A stretch of DNA of 64,000 nt from Aquabacterium sp. (GCF_029946005.1 NZ_JAQSDR010000014.1:186001-250000); one strand, 5' to 3'. Counted from the first letter of the stretch, positions 16,692 to 31,094 are shown. Numbers and translations: made by a program. Notes: a model not told the origin generated them from the sequence alone.

Positions 16692-17558
16692 TTAACGCAC
16701 GAACTCGTCCGCGCGCAGACCTTGTAACTCTGCAACGGTGATATCAGGCCAATGTTTGGCATCCGAATCAATCTTGGATTGCGGGGCCACGGGGTCGACA
16801 GCAGGCTCGCTGTCGTAGTCTTCCTCGTCCTCTTCGGGCGGCTCGCCGTTGTAAACCTGGCTCTGCCGACGCTGCAAATAGGCATCACGCACGAAAGAAT
16901 ACGGGTCCAGGGCCACGTCGGTCAGCAAATTGGTGACGTCCAAGACGCTGGCGCGGGCATTGATCACCTGCAGGATGGACACACCCATGGCGGCCTCGTC
17001 ATCGTTGATCACCAAGCGGGGGCTGAAGTACAGGTCACCCGGGATGCTCACCGAATCCCGCAAGGTCGAGGGCCCCAGAATGGGCCAGACGATGTAAGCG
17101 CCAGGCTTGACGCCCCAGACGCCCAGCGTTTGCCCGAAGTCCTCGTTCTGGCGCTCCAGGCGCATGGGCGTGGCCATGTCAATCAAGCCAGCCAAACCGA
17201 AGGTGGTGTTGACGCTGACCCGCATGATCTGCGTGGCGCCTTGACCCGGATGCCCTTGCAGAAACAGGTTGATGGCCGACCACAGGTCTTTGAAATTACC
17301 GCCAAAGTTGCTGATGGCCGTGCGCACAGGCTGTGGCGTCACGGCCTTGTAACCGGTGGCCACAGGCTTGAGCAGGTTGTCGTCCAGCGCCTGGTTGAAA
17401 GAGAAGACCTTGCGGTTCATCACCTCCAGCGGGTCAGGATTCTGGCGGGTGGCACAACCTTGCAGCAAGGTGGTTGACACGATGAGCAAGCCACCCAAGC
17501 CTTTGGCCCAGGTCGAAGTCTGAACGGGGGCAGCCCATTCAACCGGTCGTGGATTCAC
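16692..17558 (-). CDS. mlaA: MlaA (VacJ) outer-membrane lipoprotein
   Basis: Removes misplaced phospholipid from the outer leaflet of the outer membrane. A lipobox LLQGC gives Cys35 as the lipidated residue. The MlaA domain follows (DPLEVMNRKVFSFNQALDD; NTTFGLAGLIDMA; EDFGQTLGVWGV; PILGPSTLRD). A Glu/Asp-rich tail near residues 245-270 is probably disordered. Unlike in E. coli, where vacJ is separate, it is encoded inside the mla operon, and its ATG overlaps the mlaD stop (ATGA). Confidence 0.95.
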   Translation of the reverse strand: MNPRPVEWAAPVQTSTWAKGLGGLLIVSTTLLQGCATRQNPDPLEVMNRKVFSFNQALDDNLLKPVATGYKAVTPQPVRTAISNFGGNFKDLWSAINLFLQGHPGQGATQIMRVSVNTTFGLAGLIDMATPMRLERQNEDFGQTLGVWGVKPGAYIVWPILGPSTLRDSVSIPGDLYFSPRLVINDDEAAMGVSILQVINARASVLDVTNLLTDVALDPYSFVRDAYLQRRQSQVYNGEPPEEDEEDYDSEPAVDPVAPQSKIDSDAKHWPDITVAELQGLRADEFVR

Positions 17559-18037
17559 TTCTTATCTCCCGAGGCACCACCGCCGTCCGCCGCCTTGCTG
17601 AACAAAAACTGACTGATCAGGTTTTCGAGCACGATGGCCGATTGAGTGGTTTTGATGGCGTCACCTTGAGCCAGGTTGATTTGTTCGTAGCCTGGCTCAA
17701 GGCCAATGTACTGCTCACCCAACAAACCTGCTGTGAGGATTTTGGCGGAGCTGTCTTTGGGAAAGCTCACGCCTTTGTTCAAAGCGATTTCAACACTGGC
17801 CTGAAAGGTCTTGTCGTCGAATTTGATGGCCTGCACACGGCCAATCACCACGCCAGCGCTTTTGACGGCTGCTTTGGGCTTGAGGCCGCCGATGTTGTCA
17901 AAGCGGGCCGTGACCACGTAGGTCGGGTCAAACGACAAGGTCAGCAGGTTGCCGGCCTTAAGCGCCAGGAACAAGATGGCCGCCGCGCCCAACAGGACGA
18001 ACAAACCCACCCACACGTCAAATCTTGATCGTTGCAT
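17555..18037 (-). CDS. mlaD: MlaD, MCE-domain subunit of the Mla transporter
   Basis: A 160-residue inner-membrane protein with one N-terminal transmembrane helix (WVGLFVLLGAAAILFLALKA) and one periplasmic MCE domain (ARFDNIGGLKPKAAVKSAGV; LTAGLLGEQYIGLEPG). MlaD forms a hexameric ring that passes lipid to or from MlaC. It lies 33 bp after mlaE and overlaps mlaA by 4 bp. Confidence 0.95.
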   Translation of the reverse strand: MQRSRFDVWVGLFVLLGAAAILFLALKAGNLLTLSFDPTYVVTARFDNIGGLKPKAAVKSAGVVIGRVQAIKFDDKTFQASVEIALNKGVSFPKDSSAKILTAGLLGEQYIGLEPGYEQINLAQGDAIKTTQSAIVLENLISQFLFSKAADGGGASGDKK

Positions 18038-18070
18038 TGCTATTTCTCCGTGCCGCGTTCGTTGATCTGG

Positions 18071-18856
18071 TCAGATCGAGAACATCATGGCCGTCAGTAC
18101 AAAATCCAGCGCCAACACGGCCAACGAAGCCACCACCACGGTGCGCGTCGTGGCCCGGGACACCCCTTCGGGCGTGGGCTGGCATTCAAAACCCTGCAAC
18201 AAGGCGACGAAGGTCACCGTCAGGCCAAACACCACACTCTTGATCAGGCCGTTGCCCACGTCATACCAGACGTCAACGCCACCCTGCATCTGGGACCAGA
18301 ACGCCCCCGAATCGACGCCGATCATGATCACACCGACCACCCAGCCGCCAAAAATACCCACGGCCGAGAACACGGCGGCCAGCAAGGGCATGGCGATGAC
18401 GCCGCCCCAGAATCGGGGTGCCAGCACCCGCTGGATGGGGTCGACCGCCATCATCTCCATGGCAGCCAGTTGCTCGCCCGCCTTCATCAAACCGATGCCA
18501 GCAGTGAGCGACGTGCCAGCGCGACCGGCGAACAGCAAGGCGGCCACCACCGGGCCCAGCTCGCGAACCAGCGACAAGGCCACCATGAGGCCCAAGGCCT
18601 CGCTGGAGCCGTAGCGCTGCAGGATGTAATAGCCCTGCAGGCTGAGCACAAAACCCACGAACAGACCAGAGACCGTGATGATGGCGAGCGAATGGTTGCC
18701 CAAGAAGTGGATTTGCTCGCTCAGCAGGCGCCCGCGCCTCAAGGTGGGCAGCAGTGAGCCCAACAAACGCAAGAACAGGCGCGCGGCATAGCCCACATCG
18801 GCGATCTTGCCGCGCAAGGCGTAGCCCACATTGGCAGGAGACCAGGCGTTCATCAT
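18071..18856 (-). CDS. mlaE: MlaE, ABC permease of the Mla transporter
   Basis: A 261-residue polytopic permease of the MlaE/YrbE family. Diagnostic segments are [22 protein letters not shown], shown here in part, and [20 protein letters not shown]. It dimerises and works with MlaF, MlaD and MlaB. Its ATG at 18856 overlaps the mlaF stop codon (ATGA), and a second ATG follows directly at 18853. Confidence 0.95.
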   Translation of the reverse strand: MMNAWSPANVGYALRGKIADVGYAARLFLRLLGSLLPTLRRGRLLSEQIHFLGNHSLAIITVSGLFVGFVLSLQGYYILQRYGSSEALGLMVALSLVRELGPVVAALLFAGRAGTSLTAGIGLMKAGEQLAAMEMMAVDPIQRVLAPRFWGGVIAMPLLAAVFSAVGIFGGWVVGVIMIGVDSGAFWSQMQGGVDVWYDVGNGLIKSVVFGLTVTFVALLQGFECQPTPEGVSRATTRTVVVASLAVLALDFVLTAMMFSI

Positions 18857-19695
18857 CCACGAACTCCGAAGTCCTGGCCCGCGTCCACCGCAGGGTGGTG
18901 GAAGCGCACCGGGCCATCCGGGGCGGCGGTCACGAACTGCTTGACCAGAGGGTCGTCGCTGGCCCGCAATTCAGCGGGGGTGCCTTGCGCGGCAATGCGG
19001 CCATTGGCCAGCAGCACCACGTGGTCGGCGATCAGGAAAGACTCGTCGACATCGTGGGACACGAGCACGCTGGTCAGCCCCATGGTGTCGTTCAATTCGC
19101 GGATCAGGCGCGCGGCCACGCCCATCGAGATGGGGTCCAAGCCAGCGAAAGGCTCGTCGTAGAGCATCAACTCAGGGTCCAGCGCCATGGCGCGCGCCAG
19201 GGCCACGCGGCGGGACATGCCGCCTGAGATTTCACTGGGCATCAGGTCGCGGGCGCCACGCAGGCCCACGGCGTTGAGCTTCATCAGCACCAGATCGCGG
19301 ACGATGGACTCGGGCAGGCGGGTGTGCTCGCGCAAGGGAAAGGCCACGTTTTCAAACACCGACAAGTCGGTGAACAAGGCGCCAAACTGGAAGAGCATGC
19401 CCATGCGGCGACGCGCAGCCATCAGGCCGGCGGCGTCCAGCGTGCCGATGTCCACGCCATTGATCAGCACGTGGCCCTTGATGGGAGACAATTGCCGACC
19501 GATCAGGCGCAGCACGGTGGTCTTGCCGCCACCGGAGGTTCCCATCAGGGCGACCAGCTTGCCGCGCGGCACCACCAAATTAATGTCCGACAAAATAACG
19601 CGGTCCCCATAGCCGCACGTGACGCCACGCAACTCCACGAGCGCGTCGGGAGACTGGAGCGGCAAAGCGGATTCGGAGGGGGTGTTGGCTGTCAT
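18853..19695 (-). CDS. mlaF: MlaF, ATPase of the Mla transporter
   Basis: ABC ATPase of 280 residues. It has Walker [10 protein letters not shown], a Q-loop in [20 protein letters not shown], the signature [15 protein letters not shown], Walker [14 protein letters not shown] and the switch His in LVSHDVDE. MlaF-type signatures (ISGGM, FAGLDPI) separate it from other importers. The ATG at 19695 is used; the frame is open further upstream to 19785 but without family residues. It is the first gene of the operon mlaF-E-D-A-C-B, whose promoter should lie within 19696-19860. Confidence 0.95.
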   Translation of the reverse strand: MTANTPSESALPLQSPDALVELRGVTCGYGDRVILSDINLVVPRGKLVALMGTSGGGKTTVLRLIGRQLSPIKGHVLINGVDIGTLDAAGLMAARRRMGMLFQFGALFTDLSVFENVAFPLREHTRLPESIVRDLVLMKLNAVGLRGARDLMPSEISGGMSRRVALARAMALDPELMLYDEPFAGLDPISMGVAARLIRELNDTMGLTSVLVSHDVDESFLIADHVVLLANGRIAAQGTPAELRASDDPLVKQFVTAAPDGPVRFHHPAVDAGQDFGVRG

Positions 19696-19859
19696 GGCAA
19701 AAAAATGCGCCGGTGAGCATGCACCGGCCGGTGGATCATAGGGGATTCCCCGTCGCCCTGCCGTCCGGGCGAGGGGTAGGCACAACAGCCTTGAGCCTTA
19801 TCTCGACAACTTCAGGCAACTTGGCGCAAGTTTGAGCAGGTTTTTGATCCCCAAATGGC

Positions 19860-19900
19860 TCAGCGCAACGCCACGGTGATGACCGCGGACGCTGCGCTGA
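19860..19900 (-). terminator. Long hairpin downstream of gltD
   Basis: Inverted repeat TCAGCGCA (19860-19867) and TGCGCTGA (19893-19900), with a nested CCGCGG/CCGTGG-type stem inside. It lies 22 bp beyond the gltD stop codon on the minus strand. There is no T-run, so it may act as an mRNA end stabiliser or a rho-assisted stop rather than an intrinsic terminator. Confidence 0.4.
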
Positions 19901-19921
19901 CAGGTTGACGACTTTGGAGGC

Positions 19922-21397
19922 TTAACGCGGCAGATCGGACGTGCCCATCAGGAACTCGTCGATCGAACGTGCGGCCTGGCGGCCTTCGCGGATCGCCCAC
20001 ACCACCAGGGACTGGCCCCGGCGCATGTCGCCTGCGGCAAACACCTTGTCCACATTGGTGGCGTAACCACCCATGAAGTCGGTGCTGGCGCGCGCGTTGC
20101 CGCGGTTGTCCTTGTCCACTCCGAAGCCGCTGATGATGGTCTCGACCGGGCTGACAAAACCCATGGCCAGCAGCACCAAGTCGGCCTTGAGCACCTGCTC
20201 GCTGCCCGCCACTTCTTCGAACTTGCCGTTCTTGAATTCGACGCGCACGGTCTTGACGCCCGTGACCTTGCCGCCTTCGCCGATGAACTCTTTGGTGGCA
20301 ATGGCGAACTCGCGCTCGCAGCCTTCTTCGTGGCTGGACGAGGTGCGCAGCTTGATCGGCCAGTAAGGCCAGGTCATGGGGCGGTCTTCCTCTTCGGGCG
20401 GACGGGGCATGACCTCGAACTGGGTCACGCTGGTCGCGCCATGGCGGTTGGAAGTGCCCACACAATCGGAGCCAGTGTCGCCGCCGCCGATCACGATCAC
20501 GTTCTTGCCCGTGGCCATGATTTGGTCCTTGACCTTGCCGCCGCCGTTGATACGGTTCTGCATGGGCAGGAATTCCATCGCGAAATGGATGCCTGACAAG
20601 TCGCGCCCAGGCACGGGCAGGTCGCGCGATTGCTCTGCGCCCCCGGCCAGCAGCACAGCATCGAAGTCCGCTTGCAACTGCTTGGGCGTGACGGTTTCCT
20701 TGGCCCAGTTGGTGACCTTGCTGCCTGGCCCTGATTTTGGCAACTCACCCACCATCACATTCGTCTTGAAGACGATGCCCTCGGCTTCCATCTGCTTAAC
20801 GCGCAAGTCGATGTGGCCCTTGTCCATCTTGAAATCGGGGATGCCGTAGCGCAGCAGGCCGCCGACGCGGTCGTTCTTTTCGAACACCGTGACGTCGTGG
20901 CCCACGCGGGCCAGTTGCTGTGCAGCGGCCATGCCGGCGGGGCCGGAGCCCACCACGGCGATCTTCTTGCCGGTCTTGACCGTGGCGGGGCGGGCTTGAA
21001 CCCAACCTTCGGCCCAGGCCTTGTCGATGATGGCGTGCTCGATGGACTTGATGCCCACCGCGTCGTCATTCACGTTCAAGGTGCAGGCGGCCTCGCAGGG
21101 TGCGGGGCAGATGCGGCCGGTGAACTCGGGGAAGTTGTTGGTGCTGTGCAGCACCGTGATCGCGTTCTTCCAGTCGCCCCGGTAAACCAGGTCGTTGAAG
21201 TCCGGAATGATGTTGTTGACGGGGCAGCCGCTGTTGCAAAACGGCGTGCCGCAGTCCATGCAGCGCGCGCCCTGGATCTTGGCGTCTTCGGGCTTGAGGC
21301 CGATGACGAATTCCTTGTAGTTCTTCAGCCGCGCCTCAACGGGGGCATAGCCCTCTTCAAGACGGTCGAATTCCAAAAAGCCGGTGGGTTTTCCCAT
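19922..21397 (-). CDS. gltD: Glutamate synthase, small subunit
   Basis: Passes electrons from NADPH through FAD and Fe-S clusters to GltB. The 491-residue protein starts with an Fe-S cysteine region ([31 protein letters not shown]), then an FAD-binding motif ([16 protein letters not shown]) and an NADPH-binding motif ([13 protein letters not shown]). The C-terminal FAD segment [16 protein letters not shown] is intact. It follows gltB by 28 bp. Confidence 0.96.
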   Translation of the reverse strand: MGKPTGFLEFDRLEEGYAPVEARLKNYKEFVIGLKPEDAKIQGARCMDCGTPFCNSGCPVNNIIPDFNDLVYRGDWKNAITVLHSTNNFPEFTGRICPAPCEAACTLNVNDDAVGIKSIEHAIIDKAWAEGWVQARPATVKTGKKIAVVGSGPAGMAAAQQLARVGHDVTVFEKNDRVGGLLRYGIPDFKMDKGHIDLRVKQMEAEGIVFKTNVMVGELPKSGPGSKVTNWAKETVTPKQLQADFDAVLLAGGAEQSRDLPVPGRDLSGIHFAMEFLPMQNRINGGGKVKDQIMATGKNVIVIGGGDTGSDCVGTSNRHGATSVTQFEVMPRPPEEEDRPMTWPYWPIKLRTSSSHEEGCEREFAIATKEFIGEGGKVTGVKTVRVEFKNGKFEEVAGSEQVLKADLVLLAMGFVSPVETIISGFGVDKDNRGNARASTDFMGGYATNVDKVFAAGDMRRGQSLVVWAIREGRQAARSIDEFLMGTSDLPR

Positions 21398-21425
21398 GTC
21401 GATGAACTCCTGTGTGTCTGGCCGC

Positions 21426-26198
<4,773 letters not shown>

Positions 26199-26287
26199 GG
26201 CGCGCTCCAGAAGTGAGTGGAGATAAAACAACGGCAAAGAGGCCCAAGGATACTGCGCGAGGCAGCCAATTTCAAGTCCATTAAATA

Positions 26288-26297
26288 GGGTCAGACC
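26288..26297. repeat. REP-like palindrome core downstream of the RAYT gene
   Basis: GGGTCAGACC, the core of an imperfect GGGTC-N-GACC palindrome, followed by an AT-rich stretch. The same motif is found in the opposite orientation on the other side of the transposase gene. Elements of this kind often flank REP-associated tyrosine transposases. Confidence 0.5.
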
Positions 26298-26370
26298 ATA
26301 ATTAACAGATCAACGACATAAACAAGGGCCTTAATCAGGGACACATCACCAAGTTCACGAGGAAAACGCC

Positions 26371-27081
26371 CTATTTCGGTGCCTCATCCACCGGGGTGAG
26401 CCGACGGGGTCGCCCGCGAGGCTTGGGCTGCACATGCCGCCCCAGCACCCCCTGAACCTTCTGAAGAAAATCATCACCCCCTAAAGCCCACCCTTTGTGC
26501 GTGGCACTGGATAACTCGGACACCTGCCGAGCGGACAATCCCTGTTCAAGGCGTCGCCGCCAAGCCGCTTCGCGGTCAAAAGGCGTGTTGCCCAAAGCCC
26601 AGTACAGGGGATGGTCCTGGATCACAGGGTCCACCCGCAAACCCAGGTGGTGACCGACGCTGGACCACCGGTCTTCCGTCACGTGCTGCACCGCCCCCGC
26701 CCGCAAAGCATGTTGTTCGATGAAAACCATGCCATCAAGCAAGTACCGCGCCGCCTCGATCACCGTGCAGCGGTAACGCCCCGACCACAAGCCACCGCGC
26801 CGGTCATGACGCCGGTTGTAGGCGGCCACATAGCGCCGCCCCACCGACTGCATCAAGCGGCTCAAGCCTTCATCGGTGGCGGGCGTGGCCAGCAGGTGCA
26901 GGTGGTCAATGGCGATGACATAGGCGTGGATGGCCACCGACTCCTCACGGGCCGCCTCTTTCAAAATGCGCAGCAACAAGGCCACATCGGCCTCATCGCG
27001 CACCAGCGCCTGACCTTCGTGAACGTGCTGAACCACCATGTGGGGCCATTCGGCCCCGCTCAACCGTGGCATGCGCGCCAT
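26371..27081 (-). CDS. REP-associated tyrosine transposase (Y1_Tnp / RAYT)
   Basis: A 236-residue protein of the IS200/IS605-like Y1 family. The HUH metal-binding motif is in IDHLHLLATP, and the candidate catalytic tyrosine is in the helix SVGRRYVAAYNRRH. The segment GGLWSGRYRCTVIEAARYLL is typical of RAYTs. The ATG at 27081 is preceded by an AGGAG ribosome-binding site; an in-frame extension to 27186 runs through the palindrome and is rejected. A basic C-terminus (PKPRGRPRRL) may bind DNA. Unlike true IS elements, RAYTs are usually single-copy domesticated genes that act on REP repeats. Confidence 0.88.
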   Translation of the reverse strand: MARMPRLSGAEWPHMVVQHVHEGQALVRDEADVALLLRILKEAAREESVAIHAYVIAIDHLHLLATPATDEGLSRLMQSVGRRYVAAYNRRHDRRGGLWSGRYRCTVIEAARYLLDGMVFIEQHALRAGAVQHVTEDRWSSVGHHLGLRVDPVIQDHPLYWALGNTPFDREAAWRRRLEQGLSARQVSELSSATHKGWALGGDDFLQKVQGVLGRHVQPKPRGRPRRLTPVDEAPK

Positions 27082-27098
27082 GTGCTGCTCCTTGGATC

Positions 27099-27110
27099 GG
27101 GTCTGACCCC
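27099..27110. repeat. REP-like palindrome upstream of the RAYT gene
   Basis: GGGTCTGACCCC, with a perfect GGGTC-N-GACCC palindrome, 18 bp upstream of the transposase ATG. On the minus strand it reads GGGGTCAGACCC, which shares GGGTCAGACC with the copy at 26288-26297. Confidence 0.5.
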
Positions 27111-27238
27111 GAATTCTGAGGCAAAGCAACCTAGCGGGACCGATGACCCCAACCCCCTTGTTTGCGGGGGAACCCTGAGATTTCAAGGACTTCCCCCGAT
27201 GCTCCGAAAAGCCCTAGACAGTACGCTATACACATGTG

Positions 27239-27258
27239 CATTAAACTAACGATTAATG
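27239..27258. promoter_or_regulatory. Possible operator (inverted repeat) upstream of the desaturase operon
   Basis: CATTAA (27239-27244) and TTAATG (27253-27258) form a 6-bp inverted repeat with an 8-bp spacer, 65 bp before the reductase ATG. A second small palindrome, CACATGTG, overlaps its left side. The size fits a dimeric repressor site such as a TetR-family lipid regulator, but no regulator gene is adjacent, and the arms are short. Confidence 0.3.
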
Positions 27259-27322
27259 TTGCACGCTCCCCGTGGTTTTTGGCGAGCCTCAACGTTGTCT
27301 TGTTGCCCGGAGTTTTCCCCTG

Positions 27323-28462
27323 ATGGTTGATCATTCTTCATCCTCCTTGACGCCCTCGGCCATGGGCCGCGTGTCGGGGTGGCTGACGCACTGGGGCATC
27401 AGTCCCCTCGCCTTCGATGACACCCTCAGCCTCATCAGCCCGCTGCTGACGGTGACGCGCCTGCATGCGCGGGTGATCGCCAAACAGTCCGAGACACCCG
27501 GCGCCACCACCCTGGTGATGCAAGCAGGTTCGGCCTTCCGAGGCCTGCAGCCTGGCCAGTTCATCTTGTTCAGCGTGGTCATTGATGGGGTGCGCCACCG
27601 CCGCGCCTACTCGCCGCGCAGCGTCGATGGCCGCCCCGGACGCTTTGCCATCACCGTGCAACGCCAGCCGGGCGGCCTGATGTCCAACCACCTGAACGAG
27701 CACACGAAGGTTGGCGACATCATCGAGATCGATCACGCGGGGGGCGCCTTCACACTGCCAGCCGCCACGCCCTCTGAAGTCTTGCTGATGGCTGGTGGCA
27801 GCGGCATCACGCCCTGCATGGCCATGCTGGAGCACCTGCTGCGCAGCCAGGCCGCCACACGCGCCACGCTGATTTACTTTGCACGGGGCCGTGAAGACCG
27901 CATCTTTGCGCAGGCCCTGGACGACATGGCCAAGCGTTGGCCACAGTTCACCTATGTGGCCATCGACAGCGTGGCCAACACGGTCACGGGGCCCGGTGCT
28001 CAGGCGCAACAGCAAGTGCTGGACGTCGCCCTGCTGGACCAAACCGCGCCTCAATGGCGCCAAACCCTTGCTTATTGTTGCGGCCCGGCACCGCTGATGG
28101 ACGCTGCCCGCCAGTTATGGCTGGACGCCGGCATCGGCGTGCAATTGCACCTGGAAGCGTTCGCACCCGCGAAACCCTCCGGCGACACCCACGCGGTGCA
28201 TTCCGTGCACATGGAACGCGCCCGTCAGACTCACAGCTTCTCAGCCCCCGGCGACCTGACCATCCTGGTCGCGGGTGAAATGGCTGGATTGACCATGAAA
28301 CACGGCTGCCGCCAGGGCATTTGCCACGAATGCACCTGCCGCTTGCGCAGCGGCAGCGTGCGCGATCTGACGTCTGGCGCCCGCATCGATGGCGAAGGCC
28401 AGCCCATCCGCCTGTGCGTCAGCGCAGCGATGAGCGACCTCGACCTTGAATCCCTGAATTGA
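27323..28462 (+). CDS. Ferredoxin-type oxidoreductase (FAD, NAD(P)H and 2Fe-2S domains), electron donor for the desaturases
   Basis: A 379-residue fusion of a ferredoxin-NADP reductase module and a C-terminal plant-type 2Fe-2S ferredoxin. The FAD-binding motif is RRAYSPRS, the NAD(P)-binding region is LLMAGGSGITPCMAML and the ferredoxin cysteines are in HGCRQGICHECTC with the fourth Cys in RLCVS near the end. Such proteins donate electrons to membrane desaturases (for example the Rv3230c partner of mycobacterial DesA3 and Pseudomonas DesC). The two desaturase genes follow immediately, supporting the same role. The ATG at 27323 has a GGAG about ten bases upstream; a GTG at 27272 is an alternative. 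Confidence 0.88.
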   Translation: MVDHSSSSLTPSAMGRVSGWLTHWGISPLAFDDTLSLISPLLTVTRLHARVIAKQSETPGATTLVMQAGSAFRGLQPGQFILFSVVIDGVRHRRAYSPRSVDGRPGRFAITVQRQPGGLMSNHLNEHTKVGDIIEIDHAGGAFTLPAATPSEVLLMAGGSGITPCMAMLEHLLRSQAATRATLIYFARGREDRIFAQALDDMAKRWPQFTYVAIDSVANTVTGPGAQAQQQVLDVALLDQTAPQWRQTLAYCCGPAPLMDAARQLWLDAGIGVQLHLEAFAPAKPSGDTHAVHSVHMERARQTHSFSAPGDLTILVAGEMAGLTMKHGCRQGICHECTCRLRSGSVRDLTSGARIDGEGQPIRLCVSAAMSDLDLESLN

Positions 28463-28487
28463 TTGAATGAGCCTGGCAGGTACGACC

Positions 28488-29639
28488 ATGAATCACCCCA
28501 CGAAACAGATCGGCCCCAAGACCATCGAACAGATGGACGCCTTTCAACGCGACCTGGACGTCATTGGCGCCGAGGCGCGCAAGCTCGTTGGTGAGCAAGA
28601 TGCTCAGCACATTCGCAAGGTGTTGCGCACCGTGCGTGTGACCGAGGCCCTGGGCCGCGCGCTGCTGCTGTTCGGCTGGTTCCCGCCCACGTGGTTCCTG
28701 GGCACCTTGCTGCTGGGCATCTCCAAGATCGTGGACAACATGGAGTTGGGCCACAACGTGATGCACGGCCAGTACAACTTCATGAACGACCCGCGCTTCC
28801 ATGGCGACACTTTCGACTGGGACAACACCTGCCCCGCCTCCGAATGGCGCCACGCGCACAACTTCGTGCACCACACCTACACCAACGTCATCGGCATGGA
28901 CCGCGACTTTGGCTACGGCCTGCTGCGCTTGTCCAACGACCTGCGCTGGAGCTGGCTGCACCCCTTCCAACTGGTGTTGACGGCCCTGCTGGCGCTGTAC
29001 TTCGAATGGTTCGTGGCCGTGCACGACATGCAGATGGACAAGGTGGTCATCGGCCGCAAGAAGTGGGCCGATGTGCAGCCCCAGTGGCGCGTGGTGCGCC
29101 AGAAGTTCGCTCGCCAGCTCCTGCGCGACTACGCCGCCTGGCCTTTGCTGGCCGCTGCCCTGGCCATGCCTTTCGGCCACGCGGTGGATGCCGCCCTGGC
29201 CGTGCTGGTGGGCAACTTCGCCGCCAACATCATCCGCAACGTCTGGGCCTGGGCCATCATCTTCTGTGGCCACTTCACTGACGACATCTACACCTTCAGC
29301 AAGCAATCGATCCAGAACGAATCGAAGGGCCAGTGGTACCTGCGCCAGATTTTGGGTTCGGCCAACATCCAGGGCGGCCGCTGGATGCACTTCATGAGCG
29401 GCAACCTCAGCCACCAGGTCGAGCACCACCTCTTCCCCGACATCCCCGCGAACCGCTATGGCGAGATGGCGCCCAAGGTGCAGGCCGTGTGCGCCAAATA
29501 CGGCGTGCCCTACAACACCGGCAAGTTCGCCTGGCAGTTGATGACGGTGCTCAAGCGCGTGGCCCGCTACAGCCTGCCGGGCGGCCCGCACAAGGCCGTT
29601 CACATTGAAGTCGAATCGATCTTGCCCGAGAACGCGTGA
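28488..29639 (+). CDS. Membrane fatty-acid desaturase, copy 1
   Basis: A 383-residue integral di-iron desaturase. The three histidine boxes are HNVMH (89-93), HAHNFVHH (122-129) and HQVEHH near residue 310, followed by LFPDIP. Hydrophobic segments lie around residues 55-80, 165-185 and 215-250. The HQVEHHLFP box places it in the Delta6/DesA3-like FADS group; the position of the double bond introduced is unknown. The ATG at 28488 begins the family-like part; an ATG at 28467 would add seven residues. It is cotranscribed with the reductase upstream and desaturase 2 downstream. Confidence 0.88.
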   Translation: MNHPTKQIGPKTIEQMDAFQRDLDVIGAEARKLVGEQDAQHIRKVLRTVRVTEALGRALLLFGWFPPTWFLGTLLLGISKIVDNMELGHNVMHGQYNFMNDPRFHGDTFDWDNTCPASEWRHAHNFVHHTYTNVIGMDRDFGYGLLRLSNDLRWSWLHPFQLVLTALLALYFEWFVAVHDMQMDKVVIGRKKWADVQPQWRVVRQKFARQLLRDYAAWPLLAAALAMPFGHAVDAALAVLVGNFAANIIRNVWAWAIIFCGHFTDDIYTFSKQSIQNESKGQWYLRQILGSANIQGGRWMHFMSGNLSHQVEHHLFPDIPANRYGEMAPKVQAVCAKYGVPYNTGKFAWQLMTVLKRVARYSLPGGPHKAVHIEVESILPENA

Positions 29640-29640
29640 C

Positions 29641-30828
29641 ATGAACATCAGCTCCGCCTGTCGGCCGAACATGCGGATCACGCCTGGCCCCCAGACGACA
29701 GCGGAGTTCGATGCTTTCGCCCGCGAGATCGACCAGGTGCGGGTTGACTTCAAGGCCTCCCTCGACGAGTCGGATTCGCGCTACATCAAGGGCGTGCTTT
29801 ACCTGATCCGGGGCCTGGAATCGGCCGGGCGTGCATTGCTGACCCTGGCCGCGCTGGGCTGGCCCATCGGGCTGCTCGGGGCGGTGCTCCTGGGCCTGAG
29901 CAAGTGCATCGACAACATGGAGTTCGGGCACAACGTGATGCATGGCCAGTACAGCTGGTTGAACGATCCGCGCTTTGAGGGCATCACCTGTGACTGGGAC
30001 ACGGTCTGCAGCCAGCAGAACTGGAAAGAGTCCCACAACCACATGCACCACTATTACACCAACGTCGAGGGCATTGACCGCGACTTTGGGTATGGCTTTT
30101 TGCGCTTGTCGAGCGACACGCCGTGGGAGCCGCGCCACGCCGTCCAGAGCCTCTACATGGTCATCGTGGCGTTTCTGTTCGAGTGGGCCATTGGCATCCA
30201 CAACATGGCCTTCGATCAATTGCGAAACGACCGAGAGGCCACCAAGGTGAACATCGCACGGCTGTGGCCTGCAGCGCGGGCCAAGATGTGGCGCCAGACC
30301 AAGAAGGACTACCTGCTGTGGCCGCTGCTCGGCGGGATCGCCAGCCTGGCGCTGGGCCATGGCTTCTGGGCAGGCCTGGGGGCTTCGCTGCTGGGCCACT
30401 TCATTGCCAACGTGATCCGCAATCTGTGGACCTTCGTGACCATCTTCTGCGGGCATTTCACCGACCAGATCCACACGTTTGACCCGGCGGACCTGAAGGC
30501 GGAAACCAAGGGGCAGTATTACCTGCGCCAGTGCCTGGGTTCGGCCAACATCAGTGGTGGCAAGGTCTTCAATTTCATGACCGGGCACCTGAGCCACCAG
30601 ATCGAACACCACCTGTTCCCAGACCTGCCCTCGCACCGCTACGCGCAGTTCGCACCCCGTGTGCGCGAGATCTGCGCACGGTATGGCGTGCCCTACAACA
30701 CGGGTAGCCTGGCCAGGCAGTTTCCAACGGTGCTGTGGCGCGTGCTTCGCCACAGTTTTCCCGGTGGCGAAAGCCCGATGTCGCGCCCGGCGACCGCCGT
30801 GGAAGCACCTGCTCACGTCCCTTCGTGA
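29641..30828 (+). CDS. Membrane fatty-acid desaturase, copy 2
   Basis: A 395-residue paralogue of the preceding desaturase, with boxes HNVMH, HNHMHH and HQIEHH in matching positions and the same HLFPDLP continuation. Its ATG is two bases after the TGA of copy 1, so translation is likely coupled. The N-terminal 20 residues and the C-terminal tail (after SFPGGESP) differ from copy 1. Two desaturases with one reductase suggests two different positions or chain lengths, which is inference. A terminator follows at 30875. Confidence 0.88.
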   Translation: MNISSACRPNMRITPGPQTTAEFDAFAREIDQVRVDFKASLDESDSRYIKGVLYLIRGLESAGRALLTLAALGWPIGLLGAVLLGLSKCIDNMEFGHNVMHGQYSWLNDPRFEGITCDWDTVCSQQNWKESHNHMHHYYTNVEGIDRDFGYGFLRLSSDTPWEPRHAVQSLYMVIVAFLFEWAIGIHNMAFDQLRNDREATKVNIARLWPAARAKMWRQTKKDYLLWPLLGGIASLALGHGFWAGLGASLLGHFIANVIRNLWTFVTIFCGHFTDQIHTFDPADLKAETKGQYYLRQCLGSANISGGKVFNFMTGHLSHQIEHHLFPDLPSHRYAQFAPRVREICARYGVPYNTGSLARQFPTVLWRVLRHSFPGGESPMSRPATAVEAPAHVPS

Positions 30829-30874
30829 CACAGGGCACGGCCTGGGTCTTCCAGGCGTTCACATCGTGAGACTG

Positions 30875-30897
30875 GCCCGGCATTGCCGGGCTTTTTT
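30875..30897 (+). terminator. Intrinsic terminator of the desaturase operon
   Basis: GCCCGG (30875-30880), a short loop and CCGGGC (30886-30891) followed by six T (30892-30897), 46 bp after the stop codon of desaturase 2. Confidence 0.85.
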
Positions 30898-31094
30898 CTG
30901 CATGGGTTTTGGCCTGTTTCTGCGGCCGACAAAACCCCTTTGTCAGGTTTCTTCCTACACGACAGGCAGCGTGGACCCGACGCGCCTTACAGCGACCACC
31001 CTATTCAGTTATCCCAGGTGACTGCGCAGAATCCATTCCATGGTGAGACGCAAATCCCACCCCCACCCAATCGCCAAGACACCGGAGCCACCCC

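Noticed and set aside
17445-17475. Sigma-54-like TGGCAC...TTGCA sequence
   Set aside because: The spacer is one base too short and it lies inside the mlaA coding region, in the signal-peptide part.
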